This document shows positions 53,884 through 61,791 of a stretch of DNA of 64,000 nucleotides, piece after piece. Made by a program: the position numbers and the translations under genes. This DNA comes from Ettlia oleoabundans (Eukaryota; Chlorophyta; Chlorophyceae; Chlamydomonadales), in the NCBI GenBank assembly GCA_019693395.1, contig JAAMXP010006573.1, positions 10,001 through 74,000 on the forward strand, written 5' to 3'. A model generated the notes under the pieces. It ran no database searches and was not told the origin of the DNA. It saw only the letters and a list, made by a program, of their open reading frames with translations. Each line of letters starts with the position of its first letter. Position 1 is the stretch's first letter.

Positions 53884-54075
53884 AATAAAAACTCTCTTGT
53901 TCTTGTTTATTTTGGTACAAAAGGAGGAAACCAAAGGACCCCATTTGATTTTTTGCGATCGCAGAAAATCATTTAAAATCCAGATTTTGTTTAAAAAAGA
54001 GGAATTTTTATTTTTTAAATAGTATTTCTATCTTCTTTCGACAACTTTCAAGTAAAGACAACGTTAACACCTATT

Positions 54076-57000
54076 TTAGTTGGAGAATCTTCTTGGAGCC
54101 TCATCTCCTTCAACAGACCCTAAGCCTGGTAAGATATCAGTTTGTTCTGGCTCCAAACAGTCGAGCAAATTTTTAGGGGATTGATGAATATCAATTAATC
54201 CCGTTCCAGCTGGAATTGGTTGCCCTAACAAAATGTTTTCATGGAGACCTCGTAAAAAATCGGTCTTTTTTGCAAGAGCACTTCGTACAAGAACTTTGCT
54301 TACTTGTTGAAAACTTGCAGCAAGAAGGAAACTTTCTGATTGTAAGACGCTTTTTGTAATCCCTAAAATAACGGGCTCATAAGCTGCTTGTCGACGACTT
54401 CGGGCTGCTAATCCATTATTTATTTTTTCAATCACTCGAAGTTGAACAAATTCTCCGGGAAGGAATCCACTTTCACCCCCATGTATGATCCGAACTCTGG
54501 CTGTCATTTGTCGCACTACAACTTCAACATGTTTTTCCGCGATATGCACGCCTTGATTTGAGTAGGCTTGCAAAATATTCTCAACTAAAAATTTTTGAAT
54601 ATATGTTAAGCTTAATTCAACAGCTTCAGAAATAGGTTTTACTTGTTGAGCAAGACTGAAAAACTTGTTGAGAAGCATATGCATATTATTTTTAATAATT
54701 TCTCCGCCTTGTGTTTCTCGCGCTTCAAAAAGTTGTTCAATTTTTGGAATACCCTGAACAATATCTTCTGTTTGCAAACGTCTTGAGCGTAATGTGATGA
54801 GAAGATCATTTTTTTGAATGAGATCGTTATGGGTAATATGAAGGAGACCCCGAATTGACGCGAGAAGTGGAAGTCCCCTTCGAATAATTATATTTGTTGA
54901 CGTTGTTTTGATTATTTGCCCGCTTAGGGAACTTGCAAACCCTGAAACAAGTTCTTGAGACCAGCGGACTCGCGTCCCAATCTTTTGACAAATGGGGCTT
55001 TTTCTATTGACTTTACTTTGGTTGTTTCGCAAAAAGAAAGTAATTAGATCCTGAGTTGGTAAAATACTTAAATAAAATTCTTTTTGTTTTATTTGAATAC
55101 GTCGAAATTCTCCTAATTTTTGTGATGTCGAAAAAGCTTGAGTCAGAGTATATTCTGGTAATACCCAACCATCTTGAAAGGTTTTAAAACTAAAAGCTTT
55201 GATATTTTCAAGTATAACTTTACGATAAAAAAATATACTTAATCCTGGAATCGTAATATTGTTACCATAATTTGTGGCTTGTTGGGTGACCGAACTCTCT
55301 TTAGTAACTAATTTTTGTGTTTTTTGTAGAAAAACTTTCTGTTGAAATTGTTCAAGTTTTCCAAAGGCGTTTGGGGTCTGAAATTCAAGGTCAACTTTGA
55401 GAAAACCTGCCATTGAAGTCCAACCAAAAGTAGGGGGCGTGACAATTTGAAAACTTGAGTTTTGAGTTTTACTTTTTTCAAAGGTTGTTTTTATTTGTTT
55501 TGTAAATAATGGAGAGTTCAAGGATATTTTTAGTGGACGTTTTCTTTGTAAAAGCCAAGTATTATAAAAAAACTTTCTATCTGGTCGAATCTCATATGAA
55601 GCTTTTTGAAGAAAGAGTATATGAAAAAGACGTCGTTTTGTTTTCATTTTGAAAGTCAGTTCTCTAAATTGGTGCCCTACTGAAAGGCCGTGGTTTTTCT
55701 TGAAAACGTCGTTTTTAGTAATGGACCAGCCCTTTTTTGAAATTATTTTTTGTTTTGCACTAAATTCTTGTTTTTTAAAAAAACAAAAACCGTTAGAATA
55801 AACGCGAGTAAAGAATAAAGGTTTCGAACTATTTTTTGAAGAAAACCTGAGACTTTCTGCACGATCAAGTGTAAATGGTTTTTTTCGAAGTACTATGTCT
55901 TTCATGGAATAAGAAAAACCAAAACGATCGGTGTTTGACTTTGATTTCAAAAGAAAAATATTTTCCTTAAATAGAAGATTAACTGAGATATATGAATGGT
56001 GAAAACAAAAATTTTCTATTTTTTTTCCTGGCTCTAAAACAACTCCTGTCAATTGTGATCGGACAAATTTTGATATAGGCCTTTCTGGGACATAAAACCA
56101 ACCTTGTTTTTTCTCAACTAGTTTTGTCTGACTGTTGCCAGGAAGTTTGTTGTGCGCAAGTTTCAAAGCTTTGTCAAGAAAATAATATCTATTTAAATTA
56201 TGTTGATTTTCCTTTCCTTTCCCAAAAATTTCGTTTTTGGGACCAACTTCGTTTTTGGGGCCAACTATTGTTTTTGGGGCTAAAGTAACTTTTTTTGAAA
56301 AAGAATTATTTAGAATAAATTTGTTTTTTGTAAAAGTTTCTAGAAAATTCACTTGGAAGTGCTTTTTCAGGGACCAGGCTACTCCTTGATTCGTTTTCAG
56401 TTGAAAAACTCCTTTTCTTGAAAATGTTTTGTTTTCTTGAGTAACAAGAAAACAATACGGAGAAAACCATTTCATTTCACCAGAATTAGGAAGTCGTTTT
56501 AAACAAAAAATTTGATGCGGGTACCATAAATAACTGGCATATTTATGCTGAAAAGTTTCTAATTTTTGAGTTGATTTTTCACTTCGCTCCAAGTCTTTTG
56601 GTGAAAAAAAATCAGTCTCTTTTCCTTTCCCAAAAATTTCATTTTTGGGACCAACACCGTTTTGGAAATCACTAAGTTTTAACAAATAGCCAGAAAAAGC
56701 AAATTGAAAATTTTTGAAAAAAGGATACCAAGTCAACCGAGTAGAGGTTGAATTAGTACTATAGGCAAGAACATTTTTATTTTTTTGATTAGTACGTAAA
56801 ACGTAAAAAACCCCAGAATAGTGAATTTTGTATATTAAAAAGTCAATCGAATTTTGTGCAAAAACAACTGAAGATTTTAGTTTTTTTAATTGGCCTTTGT
56901 AGGGGGCTTGAAGATTATATTGTTGAATTGGTGTTTGGGGTGAAACTAAATCCCCTTTCAGCAAAAAGCATGGTGAAATTTGAGTTGCTTTTTGAACAAA

Positions 57001-58758
57001 ACTTGAAAAAACCCAAAAATTTCCTAATTCAAGTAAAGTAGGAAATGTAGGGGAAAGCTCTTTTTGGTTAGTTTGTAATACCAAGCGATTTTGCTGTTTT
57101 TTCTTCTTTGCTTTCAAAGGAAATCGTTTTTCCTCTTCAATAATTCGAATCTTTATGGATTGAAAAAAAACTTCTCCCGAAAGAGGTGAGCGAACAGGAT
57201 GGCTTGATTCCGGCATTTCTTGTCTTGATGTTTGTAGACGTGATGCTTGAAGCAAAAGTTGGCCAGTTTTTACAAACTCACCTTGTTTAACCCATAGAAG
57301 ACTTCCCGCTGGAACATCTCCATGTTTAATTTCATAGACTGTTGATTTGGTTATTGGGTAATGTGAAACTACTCTGAGGAGGATTTTTTGTTGATCTTTG
57401 GATTTATGTTTGAGTAAATAAACAATGTTTCCGTGTGGTGTACGTACAAAAAGACCTGGAAGTGATTCCAAAAATTCTATTTTTCCTTCAAAAGGGGCGT
57501 TCAAAGATTTGAGTGCTTGATCAGAAAAAACACCAACTCCTCCGGTATGAAAAGTTCGCATTGTAAGTTGAGTTCCAGGCTCACCAATCGATTGGGCTGC
57601 AATAATACCAACAGCTTCACCAAGACTTACCAATTTTCCTTGTGCTAAATCAACACCATAACATAATTGGCAGACCGATTTTTCGGTTTGACATGTTAAT
57701 GGTGAACGAACAAAAATGTGTCGGTGCTTTCCTGCAATCTGTTTCGCAAGTTGTGGAGAAACAAGTGTATCTTTTTTGATAACTGTAGATGAATTTAAAA
57801 TAACATCCTCTAACAAAACCCGCCCAATAATTCGTTGTTCAAGATTTTTATCTTTTATAACAATTCCTTTTTTTGTTTGACAGTTTGTCACGTGGATAAC
57901 AACATGTTGAACAGCATCAACTAAACGTCGAGTCAAATACCCAGAAGTCGCTGTCCTTAAAGCAGTGTCCACTAAGCCTTTTCTGGCCCCATAACAAGAA
58001 ATCAAATATTCTGTAACTGTTAAACCTTCACGAAAATTACTTTGAATTGGAAATTCAAGAATTGCACCTTGTGGATCTGCCATTAATCCTCTCATTGCTA
58101 CTAATTGCCGAACTTGTGAAATGTTACCTCGAGCACCAGAAAAAGCCATCATATAGACAGGATTGACAGGATTTGTTATTCGAAAATTATGAACAGCGGC
58201 CTGACGAAGAGTTTCACTTGTGTGATTCCAGGTATCAATCAAACGTTGAGATTTTTCAACACTGGTAAGATTTCCTATTTCAACAGAATGAGTTACATCT
58301 GCCATTTTATCTGAAGCTTGCGAAAGAAGTATCCCTTTTTGGGGTGGGATTTTTAAATCGTCTACACCTAAAGAAACACCCGCTCGCGTTGCCTGGTGGA
58401 AGCCTACTTGTTTTAAAGTTTCCACAAGGTCCACAGTATTTTTTTCACCATAGTGTTCTAAAAACCACGCGATAACTGTTTTTAGTTGATTTTTGTCAAA
58501 ACACGTATTGAAGAAAATATTTTGTACTAGTTGGCCCTTCCCTTTCCCAAAAATTTCATTTTTTGGACCAACAGTGTTTGTGGGACTAACTCGGTTTTGA
58601 GTAGTAACCGACAAAAGAGTCTTTGAATCTATTAACCGTAAGTTTTGATATTTTTGAAAACTTGCCTGCACTTTTCCTTTACTAGAAACGTAGTTTTCCC
58701 CAAAACGTTGTTTTGGGGAAAAAGTAGCTTTTGATTTGAATTGTTTCTTATTGATCAT
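54076..58758 (-). CDS. rpoC2: RNA polymerase beta'' subunit (RpoC2)
   Basis: 1560 residues from ATG 58758; an upstream TTG at 58896 is possible but the extra 46 residues are not conserved. RpoC2 is the C-terminal part of bacterial beta-prime. The conserved start is FNTCFDKNQLKTVIAWFLEH. The trigger-loop region is PVYMMAFSGARGNISQVRQL, and a zinc site lies in CQTEKSVCQLCYG. AAQSIGEPGTQLTMRTFH follows, and the C-terminal end contains GIPKIEQLFEAR and VILGITKSVLQSESFLLAAS. A long variable middle (about residues 520-1180) is repeat-rich. [16 protein letters not shown] peptides encoded by hairpin-family DNA occur near 58555, 56640 and 56225 (two there). Confidence 0.97.
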   Translation of the reverse strand: MINKKQFKSKATFSPKQRFGENYVSSKGKVQASFQKYQNLRLIDSKTLLSVTTQNRVSPTNTVGPKNEIFGKGKGQLVQNIFFNTCFDKNQLKTVIAWFLEHYGEKNTVDLVETLKQVGFHQATRAGVSLGVDDLKIPPQKGILLSQASDKMADVTHSVEIGNLTSVEKSQRLIDTWNHTSETLRQAAVHNFRITNPVNPVYMMAFSGARGNISQVRQLVAMRGLMADPQGAILEFPIQSNFREGLTVTEYLISCYGARKGLVDTALRTATSGYLTRRLVDAVQHVVIHVTNCQTKKGIVIKDKNLEQRIIGRVLLEDVILNSSTVIKKDTLVSPQLAKQIAGKHRHIFVRSPLTCQTEKSVCQLCYGVDLAQGKLVSLGEAVGIIAAQSIGEPGTQLTMRTFHTGGVGVFSDQALKSLNAPFEGKIEFLESLPGLFVRTPHGNIVYLLKHKSKDQQKILLRVVSHYPITKSTVYEIKHGDVPAGSLLWVKQGEFVKTGQLLLQASRLQTSRQEMPESSHPVRSPLSGEVFFQSIKIRIIEEEKRFPLKAKKKKQQNRLVLQTNQKELSPTFPTLLELGNFWVFSSFVQKATQISPCFLLKGDLVSPQTPIQQYNLQAPYKGQLKKLKSSVVFAQNSIDFLIYKIHYSGVFYVLRTNQKNKNVLAYSTNSTSTRLTWYPFFKNFQFAFSGYLLKLSDFQNGVGPKNEIFGKGKETDFFSPKDLERSEKSTQKLETFQHKYASYLWYPHQIFCLKRLPNSGEMKWFSPYCFLVTQENKTFSRKGVFQLKTNQGVAWSLKKHFQVNFLETFTKNKFILNNSFSKKVTLAPKTIVGPKNEVGPKNEIFGKGKENQHNLNRYYFLDKALKLAHNKLPGNSQTKLVEKKQGWFYVPERPISKFVRSQLTGVVLEPGKKIENFCFHHSYISVNLLFKENIFLLKSKSNTDRFGFSYSMKDIVLRKKPFTLDRAESLRFSSKNSSKPLFFTRVYSNGFCFFKKQEFSAKQKIISKKGWSITKNDVFKKNHGLSVGHQFRELTFKMKTKRRLFHILFLQKASYEIRPDRKFFYNTWLLQRKRPLKISLNSPLFTKQIKTTFEKSKTQNSSFQIVTPPTFGWTSMAGFLKVDLEFQTPNAFGKLEQFQQKVFLQKTQKLVTKESSVTQQATNYGNNITIPGLSIFFYRKVILENIKAFSFKTFQDGWVLPEYTLTQAFSTSQKLGEFRRIQIKQKEFYLSILPTQDLITFFLRNNQSKVNRKSPICQKIGTRVRWSQELVSGFASSLSGQIIKTTSTNIIIRRGLPLLASIRGLLHITHNDLIQKNDLLITLRSRRLQTEDIVQGIPKIEQLFEARETQGGEIIKNNMHMLLNKFFSLAQQVKPISEAVELSLTYIQKFLVENILQAYSNQGVHIAEKHVEVVVRQMTARVRIIHGGESGFLPGEFVQLRVIEKINNGLAARSRRQAAYEPVILGITKSVLQSESFLLAASFQQVSKVLVRSALAKKTDFLRGLHENILLGQPIPAGTGLIDIHQSPKNLLDCLEPEQTDILPGLGSVEGDEAPRRFSN

Positions 58759-58929
58759 AATTTCCTTTTTTCTCTTTTTGAGAGTATGGTTTTTTTCCAA
58801 CACTAAAATATGAGTAAAGTGATTCTTTGTCTTCCAGTTTTCGTGGTCCCAAAAATTACCTTTTTGGAATAGTTTTTGTAAAAGGGACAGCACCAATTTG
58901 AAATTTATAGTTCAGTGGGAAGACAAATA

Positions 58930-61611
58930 TTAACTCTCTTGAAAAATCCATGAATGCATGAAAACTCTTCCTGGGGTAGTACGAATAAACTGTGATTTTT
59001 TTGATAAGGTCCTTTGATTTTGAAAACTTGAGAAAACTCCGGAAGAGAAACTTCTATTTTTTGTCCAGTCTGGGGTACGACTAAAGCGCTGCAAATTGTC
59101 TAAAAACAGCGTTTCTCGGCGCCCAGAAATGTCAATTCGTGTTTCAATAACATTCTCTTTTGTCCGAGATTGGTGTTCTGTAACAAAAGTTTGAACAAAA
59201 CCAGACCATTTTACCCAAATTGGAGTACGTAGGGTAAGAACTCCACGATCATAAGCTGCCTTCACTTCCGAAAACGTAGAAAAATAAAGACTATGTTTAG
59301 TCACTTTATTTTCCTCAAAATCTTGTTTTGAGGACCAAACTCGGTTTTTGGGACCAACAGTGTTGGTCCCAAAAAGATCCTTTTTAGGAAAGGGGCTTGA
59401 AAGGAGTTGATTTTCAAGTAAAGCTTTCGAACTAGAAATAAAGATCTCTAGATTTTTTATCGCCGATTCTTGAGAACAGGTCAGATAATAAAACCCTAAA
59501 ACCATGTCTTGCGTTGGAAGGAGAAGTGGCTGGCCCGAAGCCGGGGCTAATAAATTATTTCTGGACCATAACAGATCAAGTGCTTCTGCTCTTGTTTGTG
59601 CTGAAAGTGGGACATGGACAGCCATTTGGTCACCATCAAAATCAGCATTAAAGGCGGGACAAACTAGTGGATGTAATAAAATAGCTTTTCCTTCAACGAG
59701 TTTAGGTAAAAATGCTTGAATTCCTAAACGATGTAAAGTTGGAGCACGGTTTAATAAAACTGGATGAGTTCTTAAAATTTCACCTAAAATTGACCAAACT
59801 ATAGGCTTCCGGTCAGCTATCAAAGCTTTTGCTGCAGTTGTTGTAAATACTATTCCTTTTTTTCTTAATTTTTGAATAATAAAAGGCTGAAAAAGTTCAA
59901 CAGCCATTTGTTTAGGAAGACCACATTGATGAAGTTTTAACTCAGGACCTACAACAATAACAGACCGCCCAGAATAATCAACTCGTTTTCCGAGTAAATG
60001 TTGTCGGAAACGGCCCTGTTTCCCTTTTAGTCCTTCGAGAAGAGATTTTAATGGTTTTCCAGATTCTACACTTCCAGTTTTTAAAAGTTCATCAACAGCT
60101 TCTTGAACTTGTCGCACATTGTAACACCAAGAAAGCCAACTTCCAGCTAATGCGGTATCAAAAATACCGAAATTGGCTCCACGACTGATTCGTTTATTCC
60201 GAATCAAGACTTTTCGATATAAGCTATTGATATCCGAAACAATTAATTCCCCCCGAATGGATGTAATAGGTCGTAATCCCGGAGGTAACACGGGTAAATA
60301 ACTTAAAATCATCCATGCAGGTTGCATTTTACCTCGCTCAAAGTCGCGAAATGTTTCCAGTTGACGTTTCCATTTGACTTGAAGATGTTGTAATCTATTT
60401 AGTTTAATTCTTAATCGTTTGAACTCTTTTCGGTCTTCAACATACCTGAAGTCTAATGCTGTAATGCGTTCCTGAATTACTTGCATCAAGAGTTTACATT
60501 GAACCGCGTGACCAGCAAGTTCTTGTTGTAATGAGCCAATATCTAAGTGTGCTAAAATTTGTTGAAAAGCAAAACCCCCAGTTTGAATCGCGTATGACTG
60601 TTCATGTCTTGCAATTTCGCGGCCATAGTTTTCAACTTGTTTTGTAAATGCATAATAAGGAATGCTTGACTCGTAATAAAAGGATTGCTCCCATAAATAA
60701 AATAAAAATTCTTGAAATTCTTCAACCTGTCGCCAAGTTGCGTCATATGCAATACCATACAATCGTGCTTCACCCACCCCATGGTTAAAAATTAAAATTG
60801 GCCGGGTTCTTTGTTTTGTTCTAGAAAATAAACGAGGTTTTTTCGGTTTTGCTGTTTTAACTTTTTTTTCACAAAAAAAGAATTCATCCCTGTGCCCATT
60901 AAAAAAACCGCTGGTTGGTCTTCTTTCAAAAACTTTTGTGATGCCGGGTCTTTGTAAAGAAGATATTTTGGTATTCGTAGTTTTTTGAGAACTTGGTTTT
61001 GAAGACCAAACATTATTAGGTACCAAAACAGCCGCTTTTTCTAAAGGAAAAGAGGAGAAACTTTTCCCTACTAATTGCGGCTGTCCACAAAATTCCATTT
61101 TGTGGAGACTATCTTTTTGAAAAAAAGGAGCAGACTCAATATGCGAGCGAAAGGTTGTAAAAATTTGTGAAAACGAACAGAATTCTGCTGTTTTCATGAC
61201 AGATTGAATTCGTTTTGTTGGCCAATTTAAACATAAACCTAATGGAGAAGGCCTATGTGAAGCATAAAGAGGATGAACAACAGGTTGTTTTAATTTAATA
61301 TAACCAAGCCTATAGCGGCGAACTCGTGAATGAGTTCGTTCAACGCCGCATTTTGGGCAAAAACCTGGTTGGACCTTGGTTGATTTTTTACCGCAAGCAC
61401 ATGTGAAATCAACAACTGGGCCAAAAATTTTCTGACAAAAGAGTCCTTTAGGTTCTGGTTTTAATGTTTTATAATTTACTGTTTCCCAACTAGTCACTTC
61501 ACCGACAGTGTCCCCGTTAGGAAGGAATCGCTCTGCCCATTGTCGAATTTGTTTTGGGGAAGCAACACCAATTTCTAATTTTTGAAAAAGTCGAGCTTTT
61601 TGTGTATTCAT
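58930..61611 (-). CDS. rpoC1: RNA polymerase beta' subunit (RpoC1)
   Basis: 893 residues. N-terminal zinc site CACGKKSTKVQPGFCPKC (about residues 70-87), clamp region RVRRYRLGYIKL, and the catalytic magnesium site NADFDGDQMAVH (about residue 648). GKQGRFRQHLLGKRVDYSGR and the LNRAPTLHRLGIQAF block are intact. Two long insertions, at about residues 150-255 and after 710, are variable and contain hairpin-encoded peptides: LHKMEFCG, VGPKNRVWSSKQDFEE and PKKDLFGTNTVG. rpoC1, rpoC2 and rpoB form one minus-strand operon, with only 172 bases between the rpoC1 stop and the rpoC2 ATG. Confidence 0.97.
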   Translation of the reverse strand: MNTQKARLFQKLEIGVASPKQIRQWAERFLPNGDTVGEVTSWETVNYKTLKPEPKGLFCQKIFGPVVDFTCACGKKSTKVQPGFCPKCGVERTHSRVRRYRLGYIKLKQPVVHPLYASHRPSPLGLCLNWPTKRIQSVMKTAEFCSFSQIFTTFRSHIESAPFFQKDSLHKMEFCGQPQLVGKSFSSFPLEKAAVLVPNNVWSSKPSSQKTTNTKISSLQRPGITKVFERRPTSGFFNGHRDEFFFCEKKVKTAKPKKPRLFSRTKQRTRPILIFNHGVGEARLYGIAYDATWRQVEEFQEFLFYLWEQSFYYESSIPYYAFTKQVENYGREIARHEQSYAIQTGGFAFQQILAHLDIGSLQQELAGHAVQCKLLMQVIQERITALDFRYVEDRKEFKRLRIKLNRLQHLQVKWKRQLETFRDFERGKMQPAWMILSYLPVLPPGLRPITSIRGELIVSDINSLYRKVLIRNKRISRGANFGIFDTALAGSWLSWCYNVRQVQEAVDELLKTGSVESGKPLKSLLEGLKGKQGRFRQHLLGKRVDYSGRSVIVVGPELKLHQCGLPKQMAVELFQPFIIQKLRKKGIVFTTTAAKALIADRKPIVWSILGEILRTHPVLLNRAPTLHRLGIQAFLPKLVEGKAILLHPLVCPAFNADFDGDQMAVHVPLSAQTRAEALDLLWSRNNLLAPASGQPLLLPTQDMVLGFYYLTCSQESAIKNLEIFISSSKALLENQLLSSPFPKKDLFGTNTVGPKNRVWSSKQDFEENKVTKHSLYFSTFSEVKAAYDRGVLTLRTPIWVKWSGFVQTFVTEHQSRTKENVIETRIDISGRRETLFLDNLQRFSRTPDWTKNRSFSSGVFSSFQNQRTLSKKSQFIRTTPGRVFMHSWIFQES

Positions 61612-61699
61612 AGTCTATTTACCGAAGGCCTCATAATATAAACCACCTGTTACTTTTTCTCTTATTTGAAAACGTCTTTTTCTTCCCGTCCCCTTCCCT

Positions 61700-61722
61700 T
61701 CCTGAAAATTTCATTTTCAGGA
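61700..61722. repeat. Hairpin between rpoB and rpoC1
   Basis: TCCTGAAAAT pairs with ATTTTCAGGA around a 3-base loop. It is a stem-variant member of the hairpin family inside the rpo operon, so it is unlikely to be a strong terminator. Confidence 0.65.
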
Positions 61723-61791
61723 CAAAAATTGATATCAAGGAAAGGGACGGGATAATAAAGAGAAGATAAATTTTTCGTAACTTGTTTTGTA

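Larger units (their letters stand above)
53634..54075. other. Spacer rpoC2-rbcL
   Basis: It holds a 20-bp stem, 3-base loop hairpin at 53841-53883 and the rbcL promoter candidate. No gene recognised. Confidence 0.55.

Noticed and set aside
58758..58896. TTG start extending RpoC2 by 46 residues
   Set aside because: The extension is not conserved; ATG 58758 is closer to the start seen in relatives.
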